Positions 1 through 8,192 of a DNA stretch of 64,000 bases are shown one piece after another. The stretch's first letter is position 1. Each line of letters begins with the position of its first letter. A program made the translations under genes and the position numbers. Under the pieces are notes generated by a model. The model was not told the DNA's origin. It was given only the letters and a program-made list of their open reading frames with translations, and did no database searches. The DNA is from Chitinilyticum litopenaei DSM 21440 (GTDB lineage Bacteria; Pseudomonadota; Gammaproteobacteria; Burkholderiales; Chitinibacteraceae), in contig NZ_KE386629.1 in NCBI RefSeq assembly GCF_000428145.1, positions 146,986 to 210,985 of the forward strand. Direction: 5' to 3'.

Positions 1-132
1 TTTTACGCGCAGAGCTTGCCGGCCAGCGCCAGGCGCCGCTGCGGCCGCCAGCGCTGCAAATATAAGGTACAGCAGCTCGGCGCAGCGTAGCGCTTTCATC
101 GTCGCTAGGGATAGGGCGGCAAGCGATTTCAT
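1..132 (-). CDS. N-terminus of an exported protein (partial, runs off the left edge)
   Basis: An open frame on the minus strand begins at ATG 132 (or the in-frame ATG at 99) and stays open to base 1. From the second ATG it reads M-K-A-L-R-C, then a hydrophobic run (LLYLIFAALAAAAA) and a polar stretch, which is the form of a Sec signal peptide with a likely cleavage site near A-A-A-P-G. The mature domain lies outside the window, so the function is unknown. No convincing ribosome binding site precedes either ATG, and a copy of the 50-bp palindromic repeat abuts the first ATG, which favours the ATG at 99. Only the leader is visible, so this is a moderate call. Confidence 0.45.
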   Translation of the reverse strand, partial: MKSLAALSLATMKALRCAELLYLIFAALAAAAAPGAGRQALRVK

Positions 133-193
133 GGGTATGCGCCTGTAGCCCTTTTTCTGAATTGGCTTATTGAATATGCTGTGTAGGGTATGT
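132..193. repeat. Palindromic repeat family B, copy 1 (diverged)
   Basis: Begins GGGTATGCGCCTGTAGCCC and ends GTAGGGTAT. Longer and less symmetric than the other copies. The minus-strand frame reads K-P-I-Q-K-K-G-Y-R-R-I-P-M, matching the peptide pattern shared by the family. Confidence 0.55.
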
Positions 194-328
194 GCCTTTG
201 CCGCTCTTGCTCGCAACCTTGTGACGCTGAAACGAAGCACTTTGCGCGGCTTGCCGAAACATCATGGCCGGCATTGAAGGCGGGGCAGGAATGGGGGTAA
301 GCTTTCCTGAAAATAAACAGGGGCTAAC

Positions 329-1180
329 ATGGCGGAACGGAAAGACTGGTCACCGCAGGAAATCGCCGCCACCGTGGCCGATTACATGCACATGCTGCAG
401 CTGGAGCTGGCCGGGCAAAGCTACAACAAGGCCGCGCACTATCGCGCCTTGCAGGACAAGCTGGCCGGCCGCAGCAAGGGCGCGGTGGAAATGAAACGCC
501 AGAACATCAGTGCCGTGCTGCAAGCCAGCGGCCGCATGTGGATCGCCGGCTACAAACCGCTCACCAATGTACAGGCCGCGCTGGGTGAAGAAGTGGAAAA
601 CTGGCTGCTGGCCAACCCCGACTTCGATGCGCTGCTCGCCACCGCCATCGACCAGCCCGCCGTCGCCCCGGCGCACCTAGATTTCCGCCAATTCCTCGTC
701 GCCGCGCCCGAAAGCAGAAACACCGCCCGCGAACCCGCCGCCCCCTACCAACTGAAACGCCCCGCACTGCAACGCGACTACGCCGCCCGCGAAGCCAGCA
801 ACCGCAAGCTGGGCTTGGCCGGCGAACTGCTGGTGTTGGAGTTCGAACGGCAAAGCCTGATCGCGCAGGGCAAAGGCCATCTGGCCGACAAGGTGGTGCA
901 CGCATCGAAAGACATTGGCGACGGGCTGGGCTACGACATCCACTCCTACGCCCCCAACGGCCGCGACAAACTGATCGAAGTAAAAACCACCGCGTTTGCC
1001 AAGGAAACGCCGTTTTACGCCAGCCGCAACGAGGTCGACTTCTCCCGCGACCACGCCGATCTATTCGTCCTCACCCGCGTCTTCGACTTCCGCAAAGCCG
1101 CCAAGGCATTTGAATTGCCGGGCGCGATTGCCACGAATTGCCGGATGGATGCGGTGAGTTATGTTTGCGGTGTCCTTTAG
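329..1180 (+). CDS. DUF3883 (NO VEIN C-terminal-like) domain protein
   Basis: 283 residues, start supported by AGGGG eight bases upstream. The N-terminal ~100 residues are helical and carry no motif I recognise. The C-terminal ~130 residues match the DUF3883 pattern: an early N-x-x-L-G-x-x-G-E-x-x-V/L-x-x-E segment (NRKLGLAGELLVLEFE), then G-D-G-L-G-Y-D-I, then L-I-E-V-K-T-T and an N-E-V-D-F-S motif. The D-I...E-V-K arrangement resembles the core of PD-(D/E)XK nucleases, to which DUF3883 has been linked by fold. Members of this family occur in defence-related contexts, but nothing here demonstrates that role. It is followed 70 bp downstream by an AT-richer gene of unknown function on the same strand. 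The family assignment is from memory of its motifs. Confidence 0.7.
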   Translation: MAERKDWSPQEIAATVADYMHMLQLELAGQSYNKAAHYRALQDKLAGRSKGAVEMKRQNISAVLQASGRMWIAGYKPLTNVQAALGEEVENWLLANPDFDALLATAIDQPAVAPAHLDFRQFLVAAPESRNTAREPAAPYQLKRPALQRDYAAREASNRKLGLAGELLVLEFERQSLIAQGKGHLADKVVHASKDIGDGLGYDIHSYAPNGRDKLIEVKTTAFAKETPFYASRNEVDFSRDHADLFVLTRVFDFRKAAKAFELPGAIATNCRMDAVSYVCGVL

Positions 1181-1250
1181 GTGATTCTGTCGTGTGGCAG
1201 ACTGATTTTTAATCCCATGTTACGAGAAATACGAATTACTAGGTGACCAA

Positions 1251-1916
1251 ATGAGTAAAGCAAGACGTCCACCACTTCCAGTAGATTTTATTGACTATCA
1301 ACGGCTATACCGAGTTATTGTTACCGTCCTTAATGCCGTAAATGCAAATACGGCCCATGCCTGTAAATTTTTTTCAATTGCTGGCTCTTACATTCTTTCG
1401 GAGATTCATGGCCTAGATGCGAAGCCTAGATTTGGCTCCGCCTTCTATCGTGTTGACGACAAAAATGATCTCATTCTGGCTTTTACTGATATGGATGCAT
1501 TTCAGCGGCGAGAGATATGTAGCCACAGTGAAGCCTTTCATGCATGGATTGAGTGTAATGGAGTAGTGATTGACCTACTTGCACCCCTTTTTCGTGAAAA
1601 TCAGCAGGCAGGAATACATGATTCTCTGCGTCTTATCCCAAGGAAAATGTTCCAGCGCCCTTTGAATAAGATGAGTAACTCACCTTTTGATTTGACGCGT
1701 GAAGGCGATTTCTTTCTCACAATCAACCCAACGCTAACAAACGAGATGACCATGGAATTCATGTCAAAATACATGAATATGGATCTTGCTACGATTTGCA
1801 AACATTGGTACAAGCCAAGCCCCAAGCTCATGCAGTCACAGCTTGAAATGGGGTGTGACGATGGCACAGTGACGTTGATGAAGCTCGACAAAACCGAACT
1901 AATCGGCATGTGGTAA
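1251..1916 (+). CDS. DUF2026-like protein of unknown function
   Basis: 221 residues with AGGTGA seven bases before the ATG. The N-terminus (Y-Q-R-L-Y-R-V-I-V-T-V-L ... H-A-C-K-F-F-S-I-A-G-S-Y-I-L) and the middle (A-F-H-A-W-I-E-C-N-G-V-V-I-D-L-L-A-P) resemble the DUF2026 family as I remember it. The C-H...D pattern (Cys at about 38, His at about 102, Asp at about 113) is suggestive of a cysteine-protease/transglutaminase-like fold, which is inference only. The base composition is clearly AT-richer than the DUF3883 gene and the core genes downstream, which suggests recent acquisition. The two genes are co-directional with a 70-bp gap and may be co-transcribed. Confidence 0.5.
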   Translation: MSKARRPPLPVDFIDYQRLYRVIVTVLNAVNANTAHACKFFSIAGSYILSEIHGLDAKPRFGSAFYRVDDKNDLILAFTDMDAFQRREICSHSEAFHAWIECNGVVIDLLAPLFRENQQAGIHDSLRLIPRKMFQRPLNKMSNSPFDLTREGDFFLTINPTLTNEMTMEFMSKYMNMDLATICKHWYKPSPKLMQSQLEMGCDDGTVTLMKLDKTELIGMW

Positions 1917-1925
1917 ATTCAAATG

Positions 1926-1956
1926 GCGTATTCGTCGCCGCGAAGCGGCAATACGC
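1926..1956. repeat. Short inverted repeat GCGTATT...AATACGC
   Basis: Arms GCGTATT (1926-1932) and AATACGC (1950-1956) enclose GCCGCGAAGCGG. This form of mini-palindrome is common between genes in proteobacteria. It lies just after the DUF2026-like stop codon and could fold in the transcript, but has no T-tract. Confidence 0.4.
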
Positions 1957-2189
1957 TGAACGACAATCCAGTCATCATGCTTCATCCGGCGCCCTACCAT
2001 TGGATGGTCGCCGTAACGGCCAATTAGCACGCCATGCCCTTGCAGCCGCCGAGAAGCGCAGCAGTCAACAGGGTTTCGCGGGAGAGATGTTTGAGCCCGC
2101 AGGGCGAGTTTCGAACCCGCGCTGTTGACTGCGAGCATCGCAGGGCACCCCGCGCAGCGGGGCGGCGGAACGGGCTCGGCTTTGGGGTG

Positions 2190-2219
2190 AAGGGGGATTT
2201 GCCGAGACAAATCCCCCTT
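2190..2219. repeat. Long GC-rich hairpin
   Basis: Perfect 11-bp arms around an 8-base loop (GCCGAGAC). No clear T-tract on either side, so it is more likely part of a dispersed repeat than a terminator. Confidence 0.5.
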
Positions 2220-2340
2220 CCCGTTGGTGGCGGCGACCGGAGGAAGTCCCTGTGGGACGGAAACGCGCATGAAAACACCGCGCCGCAGGCGCTTAAAACC
2301 CTGGATGCCGGCCTGCGCCGGCATGACGAAGAAACCTAAA

Positions 2341-2390
2341 GGGTATTTGGCTGTAGCCCATCAGCTTAAAAGGCTTCGGCGGCATACCCA
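2341..2390. repeat. Palindromic repeat family B, copy 2
   Basis: GGGTATTTGGCTGTAGCCC ... GGCTTCGGCGGCATACCC. The minus frame is open and reads G-M-P-P-K-P-F-K-L-M-G-Y-S-Q-I-P-F, one of the best matches to the peptides found inside the helicase and protease genes. Confidence 0.75.
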
Positions 2391-2435
2391 GCAAAAAACA
2401 ACCTGATTATGTCTCTCTTTCAGAAACCCTTTTTC

Positions 2436-2517
2436 CGTCATGCCCGCGAAGGCGGGCATCCAGAGCGAAGCTTGGTTTCACACCCTTATCTGGATTCCCG
2501 CGTACGCGGGAATGACG
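2436..2517. repeat. Dispersed repeat family A (REP-like inverted pair)
   Basis: Two outward-facing halves: CCGTCATGCCCGCGAAGGCGGG and its mirrored partner ending CGCGGGAATGACG, each a small hairpin, separated by about 40 bp with TGGATTCCCG. The same layout recurs at 20821, 52866 and 56688, with half-copies at 2301 and about 12021. Confidence 0.8.
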
Positions 2518-2541
2518 ATTCTGAAGCAGAGACGTAATCAG

Positions 2542-2574
2542 AAAAAACAAAGCCACCGCATGCGGTGGCTTTGT
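2542..2574 (-). terminator. Intrinsic terminator of gyrB
   Basis: Stem AAAGCCACCGCA/TGCGGTGGCTTT (2549-2572), followed on the minus strand by TGTTTTTTC. It lies 27 bp beyond the gyrB stop codon. Confidence 0.85.
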
Positions 2575-2600
2575 CGTTTACTACTGCTCGAACCGAAATA

Positions 2601-5018
2601 TCACACGTCGATATTGCGCGCAATCAGCGCGTTCTGCTCGATGAAGTGCCGGCGCGGTTCGACCTGATCGCCCATCAGCGTGGTGAAGATCGCATCCGCC
2701 GCGATGGCGTCGTCAATCGTCACCTTCAACAGCCGCCGCACGTTCACGTCCATGGTGGTTTCCCACAGCTGCTCGGGGTTCATTTCACCCAGGCCTTTAT
2801 AGCGCTGGATGGTCATGTTGCGGCGTACTTCGGCCATCAGCCATTCCAGCGCGTCCTTGAAGCTTCTGGCCGGCGCTTCATTGTTGCCGCGGCGCACGAT
2901 GGCGTCGGCTTCCAGCAGGCCGTCGAGCATGTCGGCGGTCTTGCGCAGCTGGGCGTAGTCGTTGCTGCGCACGAAGTCGGGCTCGATGTACTGTACGGTG
3001 ATCACGCCATGCAGGTTTCGCTCGATTTTCAGCAGGTGGTTTTCGTCGAGCTGCTGCGCGGAAATCGTGAAGGCCGGGTGGGCGACGGCGGCGGTGAGCG
3101 CGGCGGCGGACGCGGCGGCGGCGTCGGCGCTGGACAGGTCCAGTACCGGGCTGCGCAGCAGCGCGGTCAGCACCGTCGGGTCAACGAAGCGGCTGTAGCG
3201 TTCGATGATGCCGTCGGTGATGAAGGTCTGCTTGGCAATGGCGTCGAGTGCGTCGCCGGCAATCGGCGTGCGCCCGGCGCCCGGCAGCAGTTCGGCGCCA
3301 TTGAGCGCGAGTTGCAGCAGGTATTGCTTCAGCTCGGCTTCGTCCTTCAGGTAGCGCTCCTGCTTGCCGTGCTTCACCTTGAACAGCGGCGGCTGGGCGA
3401 TGTAGATGTAGCCGCGCTCGACCAGCTCGGGCAGCTGGCGGTAGAAGAAGGTGAGCAGCAGCGTGCGGATGTGCGAGCCGTCCACGTCCGCATCGGTCAT
3501 GATGATGATGCGGTGGTAGCGCAGCTTGTCGATGTTGAAATCGTCCTTGCCGATGCCGCAGCCCAGCGCGGTGATCAGCGTGCCGACTTCCTGGCTGGCC
3601 AGCATGCGGTCGAAGCGCGCGCGCTCGACGTTGAGGATCTTGCCTTTCAGCGGCAGGATGGCCTGGAATTTGCGGTCGCGGCCCTGCTTGGCGGAGCCGC
3701 CGGCGGAGTCACCCTCGACCAGGTAGATTTCCGACAATGCCGGGTCTTTTTCCTGGCAGTCGGCCAGTTTGCCGGGCATGCCGATGCCATCGAGCACGCC
3801 CTTGCGGCGGGTAAGTTCGCGTGCCTTGCGTGCCGCCTCGCGGGCCCGTGCGGCTTCGACGATCTTGCCGCAGATGATCTTCGCGTCGTTGGGGTTTTCC
3901 AGCAGGTAGTCGGCCAGCATCTGGCCCAGCACTTCCTGCACCACCGGGCTGATTTCGCTGGAGACCAGCTTGTCCTTGGTCTGGCTGCTGAACTTCGGGT
4001 CGGGCAGCTTCACGCTCAGCACGCACACCAGGCCTTCGCGCATGTCGTCGCCGCTGGTTTCCACCTTGGCTTTCTTGGCAACTTCGGCCTGTTCGATGTA
4101 CTGGTTCAGCGTGCGCGTCATCACCGTGCGCAGTGCGGTCAGGTGGGTGCCGCCGTCGCGCTGCGGGATGTTGTTGGTGAAACACTGCACGGTTTCGGAG
4201 TAGCTGTCGTTCCACTGCATCGCGCATTCGACGGTCATGCCGTCCTTCTCGCCGATGGCGTAGAAGATGTGCGGGTGCAGCGTCGACTTGGCGCGGTTCA
4301 TGTACTCGACAAAGCCCTTCACGCCGCCGGAGTAGGCAAAGTTTTCCTCGCGGCCATCGCGCTTGTCGATCAGCGTGATGTTCACGCCATTGTTGAGGAA
4401 GGACAGCTCGCGGATGCGCTTGGCGAGGATTTCGTAGTGGAATTCAACCACGCCGAAGGTTTCCACCGAGGCCATGAAGTGCACTTCGGTGCCGCGCTTG
4501 TCGGTGTCGCCAATGATCTTCAGCGGCTCGACGCGCTCACCCTGGCGGAATTCCATGGTGTGCACCTTGCCATCGCGGCGGATGGTCAGGCGCAGCCAGT
4601 CGGACAGCGCATTCACCACCGACACGCCCACGCCGTGCAGACCGCCGGATACCTTGTAGCTGTTCTGGTCGAACTTGCCGCCGGCGTGCAGCTCGGTCAT
4701 CACGATTTCGGCAGCCGAGCGCTTGAATTCGTCGTCGTCCTTGATCGCGGTCGGAATGCCGCGGCCGTTGTCTTCGATGGAGATCGAGTTGTCGGCGTGA
4801 ATGATGACCTTGATCGTGTCGCAGTGGCCGGCCAGCGCTTCGTCGATGGCGTTGTCGAGCACTTCGAACACCATGTGGTGCAGGCCGGTGCCGTCACCCG
4901 TATCGCCGATGTACATGCCGGGGCGCTTGCGTACGGCCTCCAGACCCTTGAGGATCTTGATGCTGTCTGCGCCGTATTCCTGGCCGTTCTGTTCCTGCGG
5001 GAGATTGTTTTCGCTCAT
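2601..5018 (-). CDS. gyrB: DNA gyrase subunit B
   Basis: 805 residues, the usual length for Gram-negative GyrB (about 804). ATP-dependent type II topoisomerase subunit that, with GyrA, introduces negative supercoils. The GHKL ATPase motifs are intact (V-L-D-N-A-I-D-E-A, D-N-G-R-G-I-P, G-G-L-H-G-V-G-V-S-V-V-N-A-L), followed by the transducer domain. The TOPRIM motifs E-G-D-S-A-G-G-S-A and D-A-D-V-D-G-S-H-I-R follow, and Q-R-Y-K-G-L-G-E-M-N-P lies near the C-terminus. It lies downstream of dnaN on the same strand with a 140-bp gap and no recF between them, an arrangement seen in Neisseriales. The gap holds a family B repeat and short direct repeats. Confidence 0.98.
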   Translation of the reverse strand: MSENNLPQEQNGQEYGADSIKILKGLEAVRKRPGMYIGDTGDGTGLHHMVFEVLDNAIDEALAGHCDTIKVIIHADNSISIEDNGRGIPTAIKDDDEFKRSAAEIVMTELHAGGKFDQNSYKVSGGLHGVGVSVVNALSDWLRLTIRRDGKVHTMEFRQGERVEPLKIIGDTDKRGTEVHFMASVETFGVVEFHYEILAKRIRELSFLNNGVNITLIDKRDGREENFAYSGGVKGFVEYMNRAKSTLHPHIFYAIGEKDGMTVECAMQWNDSYSETVQCFTNNIPQRDGGTHLTALRTVMTRTLNQYIEQAEVAKKAKVETSGDDMREGLVCVLSVKLPDPKFSSQTKDKLVSSEISPVVQEVLGQMLADYLLENPNDAKIICGKIVEAARAREAARKARELTRRKGVLDGIGMPGKLADCQEKDPALSEIYLVEGDSAGGSAKQGRDRKFQAILPLKGKILNVERARFDRMLASQEVGTLITALGCGIGKDDFNIDKLRYHRIIIMTDADVDGSHIRTLLLTFFYRQLPELVERGYIYIAQPPLFKVKHGKQERYLKDEAELKQYLLQLALNGAELLPGAGRTPIAGDALDAIAKQTFITDGIIERYSRFVDPTVLTALLRSPVLDLSSADAAAASAAALTAAVAHPAFTISAQQLDENHLLKIERNLHGVITVQYIEPDFVRSNDYAQLRKTADMLDGLLEADAIVRRGNNEAPARSFKDALEWLMAEVRRNMTIQRYKGLGEMNPEQLWETTMDVNVRRLLKVTIDDAIAADAIFTTLMGDQVEPRRHFIEQNALIARNIDV

Positions 5019-5158
5019 TGCTCTGTCGTGAGGGGTGAGGGGTGAGGAGTGAGGTGCGGGGTATGTGCCGACAGCCCTTTTTTAGAAAGGGCTGTGTTTG
5101 TATACGGCTGAGGGTGTGGAGGTTTCCCCGCACGCCTCACCCCTGAGGCCTCACATCA
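5019..5158. other. dnaN-gyrB gap with GGTGAGG-type short repeats
   Basis: On the plus strand GTGAGGGGTGAGGGGTGAGGAGTGAGG (abbreviated: three or four GTGAGG units) lies at about 5029-5054, and CGCCTCACCCCTGAGGCCTCAC near 5131-5155 is its complement type. The 7-bp motif is related to the tandem array next to corA. It separates recF-less dnaN from gyrB and contains a family B palindrome. A gyrB promoter must lie here if gyrB is not read through from dnaN, but I see no clear one. Confidence 0.5.
5058..5105. repeat. Palindromic repeat family B, copy 3
   Basis: GGGGTATGTGCCGACAGCCC ... GGGCTGTGTTTGTATAC with a central AGCCC(T)n/A(n)GGGCT hairpin. The minus frame reads R-I-Q-T-Q-P-F-L-K-K-G-C-R-H-I-P-R. 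Confidence 0.75.
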
Positions 5159-6265
5159 CTAAATGCGCATCGGCATCACGATGTATTTGAAGTGCGCGTT
5201 GTCCGGCAGGGTGACCAGCACCGAGGAATTGACATCGCCGAAGGTGAATTGCAAGGCTTCGACCTGCATATTGGTCAGCACATCGAGCAGGTACTGGATG
5301 TTGAAGCCGATATCCAGCGGCTCGCCGCTGTAGCTGACTTCCAGCTCTTCCTGGGCTTCTTCCTGTTCGTTGTTGTTGCAGAGAATCTTCAGCGAGCCGG
5401 AGGTCAGCACGATGCGCACACCGCGGAACTTCTCGTTCGACAGGATCGCGGCGCGCTGCATGGCGGCCAGCAGCTGCGCACGGTCGATGGTCAGCAGCTT
5501 GTCGTTGTTCTGCGGGATCACGCGGTTGTAGTCGGGGAACTTGCCGTCAACCACTTTCGAGTGGATCACGATATTGCCGAAGCTGAATTTCACCTGGTTG
5601 CCGGCGATGTCGATGGCGACTTCGTCGTCCACGTCGGCCAGCAGCTTGTAGAGTTCCAGGATGGTCTTGCGCGGCAGGATGACTTCGTTCTTGTCAAAAC
5701 TGGTGGCGAGTTCGGCCGAGGCGAACGCCAGGCGGTGGCCGTCGGTGGCGACCAGCTTCAGCAGATTGCCCTCGGTGACCATAAAGAGGCCATTGAGGTA
5801 GTAGCGGATGTCCTGATGCGCCATGGCGAACTGGGCGCGGCCCAGCAGCGCCTTCAGCTGGCCTTGCGGCAGGCGCACGGTGGCGCGCAGATTGGTGTCG
5901 ACGGCCAGCGTGGGGAAATCGGCGGCGGGCAGGGTCTGCAGGTTGAAGCGGCTTTTTCCCGCCTTGATGGTCAGACGGCTGTCGTCTTCATCCAGCGTGA
6001 TGACGGTCTTGTCCGGAATGGCGCGCAAAATGTCGCTGAACTTCTTGGCGGCAACGGTGATGGCAAAGTCATTGCCCGAGAAGCCTTCGACCTGGCTGCT
6101 GGCGATCTGGATTTCCAGATCGGTGCCGGTGAAGGTGAGCGCGCCGCCTTCCTTGCGGATCAGCACATTGGCCAGAATCGGCAGGGTGTTGCGACGCTCG
6201 ACGATGCCGGTGACGGTGGCCAGCGGCTTGAGCAGCGCATCGCGTTCAGCTTGCAGCAGTTGCAT
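5159..6265 (-). CDS. dnaN: DNA polymerase III beta subunit (sliding clamp)
   Basis: 368 residues, the normal clamp length (E. coli 366). Forms the ring that tethers Pol III to DNA. The N-terminus M-Q-L-L-Q-A-E-R-D-A-L-L-K-P-L and the G-I-V-E-R-R-N-T-L-P-I-L-A-N-V-L segment are typical. The C-terminus Y-I-V-M-P-M-R-I matches the conserved M-P-x-R-L end of the family. It lies 97 bp downstream of dnaA, in the same direction, as in most bacteria, and probably belongs to the same operon. Confidence 0.98.
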   Translation of the reverse strand: MQLLQAERDALLKPLATVTGIVERRNTLPILANVLIRKEGGALTFTGTDLEIQIASSQVEGFSGNDFAITVAAKKFSDILRAIPDKTVITLDEDDSRLTIKAGKSRFNLQTLPAADFPTLAVDTNLRATVRLPQGQLKALLGRAQFAMAHQDIRYYLNGLFMVTEGNLLKLVATDGHRLAFASAELATSFDKNEVILPRKTILELYKLLADVDDEVAIDIAGNQVKFSFGNIVIHSKVVDGKFPDYNRVIPQNNDKLLTIDRAQLLAAMQRAAILSNEKFRGVRIVLTSGSLKILCNNNEQEEAQEELEVSYSGEPLDIGFNIQYLLDVLTNMQVEALQFTFGDVNSSVLVTLPDNAHFKYIVMPMRI

Positions 6266-6362
6266 ATCGGCTTTCCCGGTAAGAGGTGGTCTTTGAACTG
6301 CGGAATTTTACCTGAATTCCGCAGACAGCGATGCTTGGCAGCAGCGCAGCGAGAGGCGGGTG

Positions 6363-7835
6363 TCAGCTGCGCAACATCTGCAGCAGCACGCCGTACTGGT
6401 GGGCGATCTCGCTGTCGTTCTGGCGCATTTCCTCGATGGTGCGGCAGGCGTACAGCACGGTGGTGTGGTCGCGCCCGCCAAAGGCTTCGCCAATGGCTGG
6501 CAGGCTCATTTGCGTGAGTTCCTTGGTCAGCGCCATGGCCACCTGACGCGGGCGGGCAATGTCGCGCGCACGCTTCTTGGAGTGCATGTCCGGCACCTTG
6601 ATCTTGTAGAAATCCGCCACGGTTTTCTGGATGTTTTCCACCGAGATCATGCGGTTGCCCGCGGCGAGAATGTCCTTGAGCGCTTCCTTGGCGGCTTCCA
6701 GCGTGATCGGCTGGTGCGTGAAGCGCGCATAGGCCAGCACGCGCTTGAGCGCGCCTTCCAGTTCGCGGACATTGGAACGAATGTTCTTGGCGATGAAGAA
6801 GGCCACGTTGGCGTCAAGCTTGAAATGGTCGGCCTCGGCCTTCTTCATCAGGATCGCCACGCGCATTTCCAGCTCGGGCGGCTCGATGGCCACCGACAGC
6901 CCCCAGGAGAAACGGCTGGTGAGGCGCTCCTGCAGGCCTTCGATTTCGCGCGGGATGCGGTCGGACGTCAGGATGATCTGCTTGCCGCCTTCGACGAGCG
7001 CATTGAACAGATAGAAGAATTCTTCCTGCGTGCGGTCCTTGCCGACGAAGAACTGGATGTCATCGACCAGCAGCAGGTCGAGCGAGTGGTAGTACTTCTT
7101 GAACTCGTCAAAGGATTTGTGCTGGTAGGCCTTTACCACGTCCTGCACGTATTTCTCGGCGTGGATGTAGCGGATGCGCGCCTGCGGATTATATTGATGC
7201 ACCAGATTGCCGATGGCCTGCACCAGGTGAGTCTTGCCCAGGCCGACGCCGCCGTACACAAACAGCGGGTTGTAGCCGGCGCCGGGGTTTTCGGCGACCT
7301 GCTGCGCGGCGGCGCGCGCCACCTGGTTGGCCTTGCCGGTCACCAGTGTTTCAAAGGTGAACAGCGGGTTGAGGCGGGTGACTTCATGATTGCCGGCGCT
7401 GGCGTCAAAGCGGCGCGCGGGTTTGCGCTCGGCGGCCGGGGCGGCGTCGACCGGCTCCCCGGCTGGCGCGCTGGGCGCCGGAGCGGCCGCCGGGCGTGGC
7501 TTGGCCGGGCTTGCCGCCGGTGCGCTGCCCGCTGCGGCGCCGGGGCGTGGCCCGACCTTGAGGTTGATCATCGGCGGCTCGCCCGCGCAGTATTCGGCGG
7601 CGGCCATCTCGATCAGGCCGAGATGCCGGTCGCGGATGAACTGCAGGAAAATCTGGTTGGGCACGCTGATCTGCAAGGCGCCATCGACCAGTTCGGCGGC
7701 AAGCGGCTTGATCCAGATGTTGAACTGGCTGGCGCCAAGGCGTTGCTCCAGTTCAGTCAGGCAGTGCTGCCAAAGAGAAGACATATCGGGCATGGCGAAT
7801 GGAAACGGGTCGCGGGCCTCGCGTGCGCTGTTCAT
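6363..7835 (-). CDS. dnaA: Chromosomal replication initiator DnaA
   Basis: 490 residues. Domain I begins near S-S-L-W-Q-H-C-L-T-E-L-E. A Pro/Ala-rich linker (about residues 90-135) forms domain II. Domain III is an AAA+ ATPase with Walker A G-G-V-G-L-G-K-T-H-L and Walker B L-L-L-V-D-D-I-Q-F. Domain IV has the DNA-binding signature D-H-T-T-V-L-Y-A-C near the end. The start is uncertain: residues 1-18 (MNSAREARDPFPFAMPDM) are not typical, and Met15 or Met18 (bases 7793 or 7784) could be the true start, the latter giving the usual M-S-S-L-W; none has a good ribosome binding site. A consensus DnaA box lies about 100 bp upstream, consistent with autoregulation. Confidence 0.97.
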   Translation of the reverse strand: MNSAREARDPFPFAMPDMSSLWQHCLTELEQRLGASQFNIWIKPLAAELVDGALQISVPNQIFLQFIRDRHLGLIEMAAAEYCAGEPPMINLKVGPRPGAAAGSAPAASPAKPRPAAAPAPSAPAGEPVDAAPAAERKPARRFDASAGNHEVTRLNPLFTFETLVTGKANQVARAAAQQVAENPGAGYNPLFVYGGVGLGKTHLVQAIGNLVHQYNPQARIRYIHAEKYVQDVVKAYQHKSFDEFKKYYHSLDLLLVDDIQFFVGKDRTQEEFFYLFNALVEGGKQIILTSDRIPREIEGLQERLTSRFSWGLSVAIEPPELEMRVAILMKKAEADHFKLDANVAFFIAKNIRSNVRELEGALKRVLAYARFTHQPITLEAAKEALKDILAAGNRMISVENIQKTVADFYKIKVPDMHSKKRARDIARPRQVAMALTKELTQMSLPAIGEAFGGRDHTTVLYACRTIEEMRQNDSEIAHQYGVLLQMLRS

Positions 7836-7933
7836 CGGTCTTTAAACCACGATACAACACGTCGCTGGCGAGGCAGCACGACCCGTCTTGAATAGGATTG
7901 AATAGGCGGCGATTGTACTCCGCCGCACCGGAC

Positions 7934-7942
7934 TTATCCACA
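7934..7942 (+). promoter_or_regulatory. DnaA box TTATCCACA
   Basis: Perfect consensus DnaA box in the 207-bp gap between divergent dnaA and rpmH. It is the only perfect box I could find in that gap, so it fits autoregulation of dnaA better than a full oriC. Confidence 0.75.
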
Positions 7943-7974
7943 GGGCGCCGCAAAGAAAGACTGGGCGGGCTTGC

Positions 7975-8003
7975 TTGACAGTGTGCGGTCTTGCTGCTCT
8001 AAT
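7975..8003 (+). promoter_or_regulatory. Sigma-70-type promoter of the rpmH operon
   Basis: -35 TTGACA (7975-7980), 17-bp spacer, -10 TCTAAT (7998-8003), placed about 40 bp before the rpmH start codon. A strong promoter fits a ribosomal protein gene. Confidence 0.8.
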
Positions 8004-8042
8004 CGCGTGTTTACTAAAGCACTTTTCGGTTTAGGACTCGTC

Positions 8043-8177
8043 ATGAAGCGTACATTCCAGCCCTCCGTTATTCGCCGCAAGCGCAACCACGGTTTCCGTG
8101 CCCGTATGAAGACCCGTGGTGGTCGTGCCGTGCTGAACGCACGCCGCGCCCAAGGCCGCAAGCGTCTGTCTGCCTAA
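8043..8177 (+). CDS. rpmH: 50S ribosomal protein L34
   Basis: 44 residues, highly basic, with the complete family sequence (M-K-R-T-F-Q-P-S ... R-K-R-N-H-G-F-R-A-R-M ... R-R-A-Q-G-R-K-R-L-S-A). Component of the large ribosomal subunit. The start ATG at 8043 gives the canonical M-K-R-T, so the upstream in-frame extension is not used. It heads the conserved rpmH-rnpA-yidD-yidC cluster. Confidence 0.98.
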   Translation: MKRTFQPSVIRRKRNHGFRARMKTRGGRAVLNARRAQGRKRLSA

Positions 8178-8192
8178 GCAGACTTGCCCGGC

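Larger units (their letters stand above)
1957..2435. other. Repeat-rich gap without a supported gene
   Basis: Several overlapping open frames exist here but none has convincing protein character. The stretch around 2060-2220 contains CGAGTTTCGAACCCGCGCTG and a long hairpin with 11-bp arms (2190-2200 and 2209-2219, AAGGGGGATTT/AAATCCCCCTT). This looks like a dispersed intergenic element rather than a gene. A half-copy of repeat family A (2301-2328) and a family B copy (2341-2390) follow. Confidence 0.5.

Noticed and set aside
1899..2339. Overlapping frames of 70-140 codons after the DUF2026-like gene
   Set aside because: Present on both strands in repeat-like sequence, without ribosome binding sites or domain character.
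2565..5045. An 826-codon open frame antisense to gyrB
   Set aside because: It mirrors gyrB codon structure in a GC-rich gene and has His/Val/Gln-rich, repeat-like composition without domains; the minus strand has all GyrB motifs.
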